NCBI RefSeq assembly: GCF_022530855.2
Contig: NZ_CP099567.1
Coordinates: forward strand, 1,240,001-1,304,000
Source of the DNA: Candidatus Vondammii sp. HM_W22
GTDB lineage: Bacteria; Pseudomonadota; Gammaproteobacteria; Chromatiales; Chromatiaceae
DNA: 64,000 bases
Direction: 5' to 3'
Shown here: positions 49,345 through 58,820 of the stretch, piece after piece
How the letters are laid out: every line of letters starts with the position of its first letter
How positions within the stretch are numbered: the first letter of the stretch is position 1
The notes under the pieces: model-generated
What the model was told of the DNA's origin: nothing
Database searches by the model: none
What the model saw: only the letters and a program-made list of their open reading frames with translations
Made by a program: the position numbers and the translations under genes

Positions 49345-50610
49345 TCAGCTAAAGATTCCTTTGAACAGGAAGAAGAAGGCTGCGGCCAGAATTGCACCGG
49401 CAGGTAGTGTAATGATCCAGGAGATGACAATGTTCCCGATTACGCGCAGATCCAGAGCGCCAACACCCCGTGCCAAGCCAACACCCATGACACAGCCTAC
49501 AGCGATTTGGGTAGTGGAAACCGGAAGACCCGTCTTGGATGCAAGCACCACGGTGGTGGCTGCCGCCAGAGTGGCGCAGTAGCCACGGGTCGGTGTCAGT
49601 TCGGTAATCTTGGTGCCGATAGTCTGCATCACCTTATAACCCATGGTAGTCAGACCAATCACGATACCTACACCGCCGAGTATCAGGATCCAAATCGGCA
49701 GTCCAGCCTTCTGTGCCACTTCACCACCGCTGTCGATGATGGATACGACAGCCGCCAGAGGACCAATGCCGTTGGCAACATCGTTTGATCCATGGGCGAA
49801 GGCCATGGCGCAGGCTGTGAAGATCATCAATGGCGTGAAGATCTTCTCTACACTGGCATAATGAAAGTTTTTGTCTGCATCTTTATCCACTTTCACTCGG
49901 CTGATCATCATTTTACCGATAATGGCGACGATGATGCCGAACACGGTGGCAGCGACGAAACTCTCGATAACCGTGAGTTCGAGTTTGAGATGCTTGAGGC
50001 CCTTGAAGATGGTGACCAGGGAGACGATCCAGCCTACCAGGAATACATACATGGGTGCCCACCTTTGGGCTTTTTCAAATGCATTATCGGCATTGAGAAT
50101 AAGCTTGCGGATACTGATCATCAGCAACAGCGCAATAACGCCACCAACCAGAGGCGATACCAGCCAGCTGGCAATGATGCCGCTAATTTTCCCCCAGTTG
50201 ACCGCGTCAACGCCGATACCGACCGAGGCGAAACCCACAATGGCGCCAACGATGGTATGGGTAGTGGAGACCGGCCAGCCACGGGTGGAGGCGATCATCA
50301 GCCAGATAGCTGCTGCCAGCAGTGCGGCCAGCATGCCGTACACCAGCAGTTCAGGTGATCCTGAAATTGCGCTGGGATCGATAATTCCCTTGCGGATGGT
50401 TCCAGTTACCGTGCCACCCGCGATAAAGGCACCGGCAAACTCAAAAATTGCAGCGATGATAATCGCCTGTTTTATGGTGATGGCACCGGAACCGACAGAG
50501 GTGCCCATGGCATTGGCGACATCGTTTGCACCTATGCCCCATGTCATGTAGAAGCCAAAAATAACGGCCATTACCAGGAACGCAGTGCCCCATTCAGAGA
50601 TGATTTCCAT
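49345..50610 (-). CDS. pit: Inorganic phosphate transporter, Pit family
   Basis: A 421-residue membrane protein with two inverted PHO4 repeats: GIGANDVANAMGTSVGSGAITIKQA near the N terminus and AFAHGSNDVANGIGPLAAVV in the second half, both with the GANDVANA signature. It imports phosphate, or metal-phosphate, with protons or sodium. Start ATG 50610 is chosen because AAGGA precedes it. A DUF47 (PhoU-like) gene lies upstream in the same direction, the usual pairing for regulated Pit transporters. Confidence 0.93.
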   Translation of the reverse strand: MEIISEWGTAFLVMAVIFGFYMTWGIGANDVANAMGTSVGSGAITIKQAIIIAAIFEFAGAFIAGGTVTGTIRKGIIDPSAISGSPELLVYGMLAALLAAAIWLMIASTRGWPVSTTHTIVGAIVGFASVGIGVDAVNWGKISGIIASWLVSPLVGGVIALLLMISIRKLILNADNAFEKAQRWAPMYVFLVGWIVSLVTIFKGLKHLKLELTVIESFVAATVFGIIVAIIGKMMISRVKVDKDADKNFHYASVEKIFTPLMIFTACAMAFAHGSNDVANGIGPLAAVVSIIDSGGEVAQKAGLPIWILILGGVGIVIGLTTMGYKVMQTIGTKITELTPTRGYCATLAAATTVVLASKTGLPVSTTQIAVGCVMGVGLARGVGALDLRVIGNIVISWIITLPAGAILAAAFFFLFKGIFS

Positions 50611-50734
50611 AATGGAATCCTTAAAACCCAATCACAGGAACGCACAATTTTTTGTATATGCGCCCGATCTGTTGAAATCAAGAAGCGTGAAAATAGACCC
50701 TTCACCGGTGAGTGTCGGGGAAGGTGTCGGCCGG

Positions 50735-51415
50735 TTACCGGGCGATCAGCAAGCGCATCCGATTGCCCACCTCTTCAGCGTTGTCTGCCAGATCGCCTAT
50801 CCACTGGATCATCTGATACCAGAACATGACAGATACAGGCTTCATATCATCTTCTTTCGAGAAGAGTATGCGAGCTAGCCCCATTCCCATCTCATCCGTC
50901 TCGTCTTCAATTTTATTGAGCTTGGCGACCATCTCTTCTACTTTGGTCACTTCTTTTCCCCGGAAACCCATTTCAAGCAGTTCATCCAGCTCTTCAATAA
51001 TGGTTGCAGCATGGTTGCAGGTGTCGACGCAGCGTTGTACCAGTGCTCTGAGAGGGGCTTCCATGCCTTCAGGCACCGACATGTCTCGCTCCATCATAAG
51101 GCCGACGATATCCTGAGCGGTGTCTGCAATGCTGTCCTGAACCGTCAGCACGTCCAGAAAATCACGTCTGTCGACTGGCATGAAAAGACTTTTTGGTAGA
51201 TGGGTGCGCAGGCTATGCTCCAGATCGTCGGCTTCCTGTTCTTTGGCAAATATCCGCTCTTTATGGGCAGCGACCTCTTTCTGATTTCCGGCAATCAGAG
51301 CATCAAATAGACCAGGCACTTCAGCTACGCACTCTCTGACGATTCGCATGTGCGCCTGCATGGGTTTGAAAGGGGAGCTTCCCATCAGGGAGGCAATCGG
51401 ATTTTTTTTCAGCAT
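50735..51415 (-). CDS. DUF47 family (PhoU-like) phosphate transport regulator
   Basis: A 226-residue, all-helical protein. MGSSPFKPMQAHMRIVRECVAEVPGLFDALIAG and ADDLEHSLRTHLPKSLFMPVDRRDFLDVLTVQDSIADTAQDI are typical of the TIGR00153/DUF47 family, which binds metals through repeated E/D-x-x-x-D motifs. It is usually encoded directly upstream of pit and is thought to modulate the transporter. The gap to pit is 124 bp. Confidence 0.9.
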   Translation of the reverse strand: MLKKNPIASLMGSSPFKPMQAHMRIVRECVAEVPGLFDALIAGNQKEVAAHKERIFAKEQEADDLEHSLRTHLPKSLFMPVDRRDFLDVLTVQDSIADTAQDIVGLMMERDMSVPEGMEAPLRALVQRCVDTCNHAATIIEELDELLEMGFRGKEVTKVEEMVAKLNKIEDETDEMGMGLARILFSKEDDMKPVSVMFWYQMIQWIGDLADNAEEVGNRMRLLIAR

Positions 51416-51454
51416 TTATTTCTTCTCCAAAAGTGAACAAGGTGGATTCAAGTT

Positions 51455-51610
51455 GTAAGCGTACCACCTGTACTTTTCAGAAAGACTTTGTTGAGTGTCT
51501 GATAATTGAGGCATTTCCGAGGTCGATTGTTGAGTTTTTCCACTACAGTTACGAGTATTAGATCAGTGACCTTTCGCCAATCAGTTCTTTTAGAAAAGCA
51601 ATGACGTAGC
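51455..51610 (-). pseudogene. IS30-family transposase, C-terminal remnant
   Basis: The minus strand reads KRTDWRKVTDLI and then VVEKLNNRPRKCLNYQTLNKVFLKST, the C-terminal end of an IS30 transposase (LNNRPRK-L-Y-TP-EVF). The rest is absent. It sits between the DUF47 gene and an ISL3 copy and may have displaced the promoter of the phosphate operon. Confidence 0.55.
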
Positions 51611-51649
51611 AGCTCATCGGTGTTTTCATTTAATTGAGTGGTTAGGTTA

Positions 51650-52677
51650 ACGTACCCCCTATGAGAGATAAAGATCTATACACCCAGATCCTGGATATCA
51701 AGAACCCTTGGCAGGTTATCAGTGTGGAGTTGGCTCTGTCAGAGGGGGAGAGGTAATGGTACAGGTTGAGCAGGAGGCAGGTGCCAAGCAGTGTTGTTCA
51801 ACCTGTGGGCAGATCTTACCGGGCTATGACCCACGCAAGCGCCGCTGGCGGAACCGGGCTCTGGATTTACTGCAATGTTTGAGGCACTGGTGATCGACTG
51901 GTTGAAAGAGGTATCGATCTCGGCAGTCTCCCGATTGATGGGGCTGAGTTAGAATGCCATTGATGGAATTATGCAGCGAGCGGTTAAGCGAGGACTGGCA
52001 CGTAGAACAGAGATCAGCCCAACACGACAGGTGTTGATGAGACGGTCTTCAAGAAACGCCATGATTATGCAACAGTCTTATCAGGCCAGGATGCAGGTAC
52101 AGTGCCACATGTGGGCAGTGACCGCAAAAAGGCGACGCGTACGAAAGTCTGACAGAGGAGCAGCGAGAAGCGATAGAGAGTGTCTCCATGGATATGTGGC
52201 CAGCCTTTATCAATGCCACACGGGAAAGCCTGCCTAGGGCTGAAGAGAGGATTATCTTTGGTAAATGCCATGTCGCCAAGCACCTAGGTGAGGCGGTAGA
52301 CGAGGTACGCCGCCAAGAGCACAAAGCGAAGACCCTAAAGGCAGCCAGTATGACTGGCTCTACAGCCCGGAGAATATGACGCGCAGACAGGAATTGCGGT
52401 TCAAGGCGCTACGTGACAGCACACTGGAGACTGCCTGTGCCTGGGCGGTCAAAGAGTTTGCCATGTCATTCTCAAGACACGGGCAAGGAAAGGCTGGGAG
52501 CGGTGGTTGTCATGGGCGGTGCGCAGTGGCCTGGAGCCAATCAAGAAAGTGGCGGGAATAATCAAGGATCATCTGTTGGGAATATTGAACGCCGTTATTT
52601 TGCCGGCAGAAGGTCTCAACAGCCGGATCAAGATGATCAAGGTGCGTAGCAAGGTTTCCGCAACAGAAGCGGGTCTG
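51650..52677 (+). pseudogene. ISL3-family element, copy 1 (decayed)
   Basis: From ATG 51661 the sequence reads MRDKDLYTQILDIKNPWQVISVELAL, then zinc-finger-like cysteines (CCSTCGQILPGYDPRKRRWR) in another frame, then FEALVIDWLKEVSISAVSRLMGLS, and later MDMWPAFINATRESLPRAEERIIFGKCHVAKHLGEAVD. The order is that of ISL3 transposases, but there are many frameshifts. The 3' end is cut by an IS256 element. The upstream TTAACGTACCCCC is shared with copy 2 at 57569 in inverted orientation. Confidence 0.8.
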
Positions 52678-53613
52678 GGGACAGACCTAAATTCTGTGTA
52701 ACTGTCTATCATTAAACCCAAGCGTGGTTGAGGATAGGCACTATGAACAAGAAAGAACTACAGGCGATCGCTCATGCGGCCGCTAAAAATATCAAGACGG
52801 AAGACGACCACAAAGACTTCCAGCAGATGCTAACCAAGATTACGACCGAAGCGGCACTGAACGCTGAGTTAGATGATCATCTTGGCTTTGAAAGGCACGA
52901 GCAGTCCGAAGCTGCCAATAACCGCAACGGCTATGCCAGTAAGACTAACCGAACGGAAGCTGGCCAGTTCGAGCTCGATACACCACGCGACAGAGCTGGG
53001 AGTTTCGAGCCCAAGCTCGCTAAAAAACACCAGCGTCGATTTACTTCCATGGACGACAAGATTATTTTCTTGTATGCCCAGGGGATGACAACACGAGAAA
53101 TCGTCACGACCGTTAAAGAAATGTACGGTGCTGATGTCTCCGCCACCTTGATTTCCAAAGTGACTGACGCTGTTATTGAACAAGTGATTGAATGGCAATC
53201 TAGGCCACTGGATGCGGTCTATCCCATTATTTACCTGGATTGTATTGTCGTAAAAATCCGGCAAGACAAGAAAGTGACCAATAAGGCAATTTATCTAGCA
53301 CTGGGCGTGAACATGGAGGGCCACAAGGAATTGTTGGGGCTCTGGCTGTCAGAGAATGAGGGTGCCAAGTTCTGGCTCAATGTACTCACAGAGCTCCAGA
53401 ATCGCGGCGTGAAGGATATCCTGATAGCCTGTGTCGATGGCCTGAAGGGCTTTCCAGACGCAATCAATACAGCGTTTCCAGAGACTCAGATCCAGCTCTG
53501 TATTGTTCACATGGTGCGCAACTCGATGAAGTACGTGCCCTGGAAAGACTACAAGGCAGTGACGGCAGACCTGAAGAAAATATATAAGCCTGTCACCGAA
53601 GATGAAGCGCTAC
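52678..53613 (+). mobile_element. IS256-family element, 3' truncated
   Basis: The left end GACAGACCTAAATTCTGTG is as in the 434 fragment. The transposase from ATG 52743 is undamaged for about 290 codons (through CIVHMVRNSMKYVPWKDYKAV and KPVTEDEAL) and is then replaced at 53614 by IS30 sequence. The catalytic Glu region is missing, so the product would be inactive. It is nearly identical to the 20517 copy, without the 9-bp triplication. Confidence 0.85.
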
Positions 53614-53997
53614 AGCGGTTCATTCCCCCATTGCGCTGAATTTCCCTGCTTATGGTTGAGGGTGAGCGATCAAGGTCTCTTGCTATCTGACGCAAAGACA
53701 AGCCTACGGAAAGCCCTCTGGATATTTCTTCACGTTCTTCCAGGCTGAGAGCATTTTGAGATCGTTTCCGAACTGAAGGGCAATACCCTCAAAATAGTCT
53801 TAGCACACCAAAAATTGATCCAGGCTGTTTTTCGAGGGCACGGCCTATATCACTAAGTGATTCTCCCTTCCGTCAACGTGACCATAGTTCTTGTTTTTGA
53901 TCATCTGTGAGTCCAGGTCTGCCAAGTCTTGCCATCACATAATCCCCATAAATTGATCATTGAGTATAATGTGTTGCATCAACCCCTTGAATCTACA
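53614..53997 (-). pseudogene. IS30-family element, N-terminal remnant
   Basis: The minus strand starts at about 53935 with MARLGRPGLTDDQKQELWSR, then a TGA stop, RKGESLSDIGRALEKQPGSIFGVLRLF, another TGA, and then RKRSQNALSLEEREEISRGLSVGLSLRQIARDLDRSPSTISREIQRNGG. It is a near-twin of the IS30 at 13348 but keeps more of the N-terminal HTH. The end TGTAGATTCAAGGGG is at 53997. Confidence 0.75.
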
Positions 53998-54019
53998 ATG
54001 GCGCGCTTTGCGTGGGGGC

Positions 54020-54300
54020 TCACCACTTTTTTGCTTGTATCTCCTTCATGACCTCTACTTCCAGGTCACGTTCTGCTAGCAGCTTTTTGAGCCGCATGTT
54101 CTCATCCTTGACTCGCTTTAGCTCCCGCACATCTGAAACTTCCATCCCGGCATACTTGTTGTGCCAACGGTAGATCGACTGCTCCGATACGCCGTGTTTG
54201 CGTGCTGCCGCCACGGCTGTTTTGCCTCTGCATCGCGCAGTACAGCCACGATCTACTCATCCGAAAAATGTCCCTTCTTCATCCTGGTCCTCCTCAGGTA
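54020..54300 (-). pseudogene. IS3-family OrfA remnant
   Basis: From ATG 54282 the minus strand gives MKKGHFSDE, a stop, IVAVLRDAEAKQ, then after a frameshift AAARKHGVSEQSIYRWHNKYAGMEVSDVRELKRVKDENMRLKKLLAERDLEVEVMKEI, the HTH and zipper of OrfA. OrfB is absent; IS30 sequence begins at 53997. Confidence 0.75.
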
Positions 54301-54475
54301 GAGGAAAACCTAACATACCACTGGTCTAGTGTTCGGGGGGCAATCCAAGCGAAGGAAAATAGCAAGAAACCGGAATACGCAGGAAGAGAACGCCCGCTAG
54401 AATGCTACTCAAGTCAGTGATGCTGGGGCAATGAACCCTTCAGTCAATCTCCAGATGGGTACTAAGGAGTGGGTA

Positions 54476-55225
54476 ATGTTGCTGACATTATCCACGCTCT
54501 GCGGTGGCTCTTTTTCCCTCATCGAGGTAACTATATCCGAATTGTCGCCCTTGACAATTATACTTCTACGCATGACCCTGGCAGCAGCTGCGCTCCGGTT
54601 CTTCGCTTGACTGTCAGAGCATGGAGGGCATTTCTCATAATGAGATTGCTCAATAAGGTTATTCTATTCACTCTCATTGTCTGAGGGGCGGCAAACCTGT
54701 ATAGTTCCAGATTTGCCTCTATCCTAGACGCCTCCACACTGCTTTTCACTGTCACCGTGGTCGGGGTTCTTTTGGCAGATGAACGTACAACACGGATGAA
54801 GCTGTTCGGCAATTTCTTGGCGTCTGGGTCATTTTAGTAATTGGGTCTTCCACGCTTTGTCGGCTTTGGGTGCGGATGTTTCAGCCCAGGTTACAGTGCC
54901 TAGCGTAGTGATGTCGTACACATTTGCAAGCGTGTTCGGTCGCCGGTTCAAGGCGATGGGGATAAACTTGGTTGTCGCTGCAGCGGGTCAGGTTACTGCT
55001 GCGTCTTCAATTGTTCTGCCCTGTTGCTGTCTATACAGACCGGCCGTTCAGTCTTGAGATTTCTGGGATGGGTACAGTTGCCGTAATCATCAGTCTGGCC
55101 ATCTTATCCACTGCGGTAGCCTACATCCTGTACTTTCGGATTTTTGCATCGGCTGGAGCGACTAATCTCTTACTTGTCACTTTTCTGATTCCGGAATTCC
55201 GGCTATCCTCCTCAGTTGCCTGATA
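54476..55225 (+). pseudogene. EamA/DMT-family permease, decayed
   Basis: From ATG 54476: MLLTLSTLCGGSFFLIEVTISELSPLTIILLRMTLAAAALRFFA, then WRAFLIMRLLNKVILFTLIV-stop, SRFASILDASTLLFTVTVVGVLLADERTTRMKLFG, and in other frames FGRRFKAMGINLVVAAAGQVTAAS and LAILSTAVAYILYFRIFASAGATNLLLVTFLIP. The order is that of a ten-helix drug/metabolite transporter. At least three frameshifts and several stops are present. It lies between IS remnants. Confidence 0.8.
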
Positions 55226-55357
55226 CCCGATGAATCGCTGGGTTCATGCACCTCCTCGAAATGGCTTTAGAGATAAGATGGAAAGGCTAGGAGGCGTAAG
55301 TGGATGCTGAAACACCAATCAGCAGCCTGAAAGGAAGCCTTTATTGCAACCACAAAC

Positions 55358-55384
55358 AAAGCCCCGCCATATAGGCGGGGCTTT
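55358..55384. terminator. Terminator after the cold-shock gene
   Basis: The 11-bp stem AAAGCCCCGCC / GGCGGGGCTTT encloses ATATA. On the minus strand it follows the csp stop by 38 bp and ends in TTTGTTTG; on the plus strand it ends in TTTTATT. It probably works in both directions. Confidence 0.85.
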
Positions 55385-55421
55385 TATTCTGGATAAAGTC
55401 GATCCTGCAATTCGTTCTACA

Positions 55422-55622
55422 TTATGGCTGAACGTTTACTGCGCTGAGGCCTTTTTGGCCTTGCTCTGTATCAAAAGTCACTTGTTGACCTTCAACCAAA
55501 GTTTTGAAACCTGAGTTCTGAATTGCGCTGTAATGTACGAATACATCATCGCTGCCATCGGAGGGGGCAATAAATCCAAAACCTTTACTTTCGTTGAACC
55601 ACTTTACTATGCCTGTAGCCAT
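55422..55622 (-). CDS. Cold-shock protein (CspA family)
   Basis: A 66-residue single-domain nucleic-acid-binding protein. [35 protein letters not shown] carries RNP-1 (KGFGFI) and RNP-2 (VFVHY). The remainder ends [12 protein letters not shown]. It acts as an RNA chaperone. Start ATG 55622 matches the family exactly. An upstream untranslated region is likely, as usual for csp genes. It is intact although surrounded by IS remnants and a decayed permease. Confidence 0.95.
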   Translation of the reverse strand: MATGIVKWFNESKGFGFIAPSDGSDDVFVHYSAIQNSGFKTLVEGQQVTFDTEQGQKGLSAVNVQP

Positions 55623-55652
55623 TACGGTTACCTCAAACAATTTTAAAAACAA

Positions 55653-55999
55653 TGCATTAGCGTGCAGATCGTTGTTGCGAAATAACGGAAGGTTTTGCTA
55701 TATACACTGCTATAGATCTACCGAAACTGCTACAAGATAATACTGTCACTGTCCGAACCATATAATATACCCATTCAAAATGTCAAATAGAAACAAACAA
55801 TATTTTTCAATAGTTTCTTCCATCTGTCGACTGTTTTCCAAAAAATCCGTGTCCTTGAGAGCTCTCCTTACCCTCTCGTAAGCATCTGCACGTGTTATTT
55901 CTTGGCCTGCTTAGAGTATGGTTAACATGTTAATGTTACAGAAAATTTAGTTGCTTTTCTCTCGGTAGGTAGGAGTGATCTAAATGTGCTGTATGTTAG
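55653..55999. other. Intergenic stretch upstream of the cold-shock gene
   Basis: No gene is seen in 347 bp. The part next to csp probably holds its promoter and leader. Positions 55865-55900 carry dispersed motif copy F. An IS5-type end follows at 56000. Confidence 0.5.
55865..55900 (+). repeat. Dispersed intergenic motif, copy F
   Basis: CCTTACCCTCTCGTAAGCAT followed by CTGCACGTGTTATTTC matches the CATCTGCACGGTGTTATT core with one base missing. No gene start follows; an IS5-type end lies 100 bp to the right. Confidence 0.55.
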
Positions 56000-56395
56000 G
56001 GCATCTCTGATTAATTCTAGAAATCGTATACCATCACCCTATTGATTACCGATGTCAGGAAAATAATGGAGCAGCAAAGCTTAGAAGCCAACGGATTCGA
56101 GAAATACCGAAAAAAATCGCAAGGAACAGTTTCTGGATGAGATGGAGCAAGTCATCCCGCTGGAAGGAGCTTGGTGAGGTTATAGCACCCTGTTACCCAA
56201 ATCCAAGGGAGCAGATAGAAAGTCCATTGGTCTAGAACGCATGCTACGCATCCACAGAACCAAACTGATCCACTCAATAGTGGTGACACCGGCCAATGTC
56301 CATGGCTCCCAGGTGTTGGAAGACCTGATACATGGAAACGAAACACGTGTATGGGGAGATCCTGCCTATGCAGGACAATATAAATTGCTGGAAGT
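56000..56395 (+). pseudogene. IS5-family element remnant
   Basis: The left end GGCATCTCTGATTAATTC follows TTAG, a target of the YTAR type. The transposase starts at about 56066 (MEQQSLEANGFEKYRKKS, then EQFLDEMEQVIP). The next recognisable part is IGLERMLRI joined directly to HRTKLIHSIVVTPANVHGSQVLEDLIHGNETRVWGDPAYAGQ, so the first catalytic half is deleted. The right end is replaced by ISL3 sequence. Confidence 0.75.
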
Positions 56396-57580
56396 AGATT
56401 GCATTGGCAAACCACGTAAACCTCTGCTACGCACCTTGATCATCTTGATTCGGCTGTTGAGGCCTTCTGCCGGACCATTACTTACTTCCAAAACAACAGC
56501 GTTCAATATTTCCCACAGATGATCCTTGATTGTTCCCGCCATCTTCTTGATTGGCTCCAGGCGACTGCGTGCTGCCTATGACAACCACCGCTCCCAGCCT
56601 TTCCTTGCCCATGCCTTGCTGGCATAGTGCCAGAGCGACATGGCAAACTCTTTTGATCGCCCAGGCGCGGGCAGTCTTCAGCTGTGCTGAACCTCAATTT
56701 CTGTCTGCACGTCATGTTCTCCGGGTTGCAGAGCCAGTCATACTGGCTGACTTTAAGGGTCCTCATAGCCTTCAGCCATCAGCCATCAGCGCTTTGTGCT
56801 CTTGGCAGCGTGTACCTTGTCTACTGCTTCACCGAGATACTTGGCGACATGGAGTTTATCAAAGGCAATCTTCTCTTCAGCCCTAGGCAGGCTTTTCAGT
56901 GTGGCATTGATAAAGGCTGGCCACATATCCATGGAGACACTCTCTATCGCTTCTCGCTGCTCCTCTGTCAGACTTTCGTACCATGTGCTTTAAGCGTCGC
57001 CTTTTTGCGGTCACTGCCCACGTGTGGCACTGTACCTGCATCCTGGCCTGGTAAGACTGTTGCATAATCATGGCGTTTCTTGAAGACCGTCTCATCAACA
57101 CCTATCGTGTTGAGCTGATCTCTGTTCTACGTGCCAGTCCTCGCTTAACCTCTCGCTGCATAATTCCATCAATGGCATTCTAACCCAGCCCCATCAATCG
57201 GGAGACTACCGAGATCGATACCTCTTTCAACCAGTCGATCACCAGTGCCTCAAACATTGCAGTAAATCCATAGCACGGTTCCGCCCAGGAAACTGGCACG
57301 GTGACCATCCCATGTTCTTCACACTTCACTCTGGGCGCATCTGCTATCAGAATAGTGTTGTACTGGCAGAGGTATCCAGGTGCCGCCAGCGGGGCTTGCG
57401 TGAGTCATAGCCTGATGAGATCTTCCCACAGGTTGAACAACACTGCTTGGCACCTGCCTCCTGCTCAACCTGTACCGTTACCTCTCCCTCTGACAGAGCC
57501 AACTCTACACTGCTAACCTGCCAAGGGCTTGATACCCAGGATCTGGGCGTGTAGATCTTTATCTCTCATAGGGGGTACGT
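56396..57580 (-). pseudogene. ISL3-family element, copy 2 (decayed), inverted
   Basis: Start ATG 57569 on the minus strand (MRDKDLYTPRSWVSSPWQ-type after a shift) with the same zinc-finger, HTH and C-terminal parts as copy 1, ending at about 56396 with MIKVRSRGLRG. Many frameshifts. The two copies face each other 3.7 kb apart, around IS256, IS30, IS3, the EamA remnant, csp and IS5. Confidence 0.75.
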
Positions 57581-57871
57581 TAATCTACCCACTCTATTGG
57601 GGGAAGAGTAATAAAAGAGGTCAAGTTGTCTCTGCTATCCTATTTTCCATATCCGTTCATAGGCTCTCATTGACGAACATAAATCCGTTTCAACAGGCGG
57701 CATTTTAGTGCTGCCGGAATAACGCTGAAAGATCTGTTTTTTTGCTCCATAAAGGTTCTTTATTTAGTATGGTTACCGATGAGTGAATTCTGCTGACCTG
57801 GTTGTATTTTGTCTCTTTCGGTCAGTTTTAAAAACATGTTGGTTCACAGTATTATTTATGGGAAAGATCTG
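57581..57871. other. Leader region of the TRAP operon
   Basis: No gene is recognised. The region is AT-rich before 57872 and probably holds the promoter. No clear operator or riboswitch was found. Confidence 0.4.
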
Positions 57872-58765
57872 ATGAAAATGCAAAATTGGTGGAGGTTGAG
57901 CCTCAAGGGAGTGATTGCTGCCACAGCAATTTCACTGTTCGCTGCCGGTGTTGCAATGGCGGAGACACGGATTGCCTATAAATCAGCTAAATCCACGTCA
58001 TCTTATTATCAGATGGCGGTGCAGATTGCTGAGGCGGTTAAGCGGGGTTCCAATGGCGATTTTATTACCACCGTTGAAGAGAGCCAGGGCTCTGTTCAGA
58101 ATGTCAAAGAGGTGGCCCATCGGAGCGGAAATTATGTCTTTACCACACCACCGATGCTGATCAAGTTAGCCCAGGGTGGCAAAAAGATGTTCAAGGATGC
58201 CAGTCCCAACTATCAAAAAATCCGTGCTCTGTTTGTTATCCCGTCGCTCACCATGCATCTGGTTGTGCGAAAGGATTCCGGTACTAAGCAGTTCCGTGAC
58301 CTGACCGGTAAAAAATTCCTCATCGGCAAGGGGAGTTTTGGTGCCAGGGAAGCGGCAAAATATATCAAACTGTTTGGTCTGGAAGGGAAGGTCGATCTGG
58401 TCGATGTGGAGCTCAACTCTGCCGCCGGGACTGAAATCAGCCTGATCAGCATGACGGATGAACAGGTGGTTAAAACCAAGCGCACCAAACTGGTGATCCC
58501 GGCGGGTACCTATCCCGGTGTTAACTACGATGTGACCACCACCTCATTGCCCGTTGGCGCCTATACAACCACCGCCATGGACGATACAACAGCCTACCGG
58601 CTGACCAAAACCTACTGGGAGCAGAAACAGGCAATGGGCGAAGCCAATCCCTGGTGGAATGCGGTGACGTTTGACAGCTTGAAGACGCTGGGTGGGAAGC
58701 TCCATCCAGGCGCCGTGATATACTATAAGGAAGCCGGTGCGACAATCCCTGAACAGCTACTCTGA
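57872..58765 (+). CDS. TAXI-type TRAP transporter substrate-binding protein, internally shortened
   Basis: A 297-residue periplasmic protein with signal peptide GVIAATAISLFAAGVAMA. RIAYKSAKSTSSYYQMAVQIAEAVKR and VEESQGSVQNVKEVA are typical of TAXI (NMT1-like) binding proteins, as is KTKRTKLVIPAGTYPGVNYDV. From memory of the family, about 30-35 residues (the ...LKNG-IDGF-TAGS-P... segment) should lie between VDVELNSAA and GTEISLISM; here they are absent without loss of frame. That segment lines the ligand site, so binding may be lost. Confidence 0.8.
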   Translation: MKMQNWWRLSLKGVIAATAISLFAAGVAMAETRIAYKSAKSTSSYYQMAVQIAEAVKRGSNGDFITTVEESQGSVQNVKEVAHRSGNYVFTTPPMLIKLAQGGKKMFKDASPNYQKIRALFVIPSLTMHLVVRKDSGTKQFRDLTGKKFLIGKGSFGAREAAKYIKLFGLEGKVDLVDVELNSAAGTEISLISMTDEQVVKTKRTKLVIPAGTYPGVNYDVTTTSLPVGAYTTTAMDDTTAYRLTKTYWEQKQAMGEANPWWNAVTFDSLKTLGGKLHPGAVIYYKEAGATIPEQLL

Positions 58766-58820
58766 TTGTGTTGAACAACTTCCCGTGCCGAGGAGGTGTG
58801 GGGAGTCAATGAACACTTGA

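Noticed and set aside
49871-50551. 226-codon open frame on the plus strand
   Set aside because: It is antisense to the pit gene, which has full family motifs; the frame has no recognisable features.
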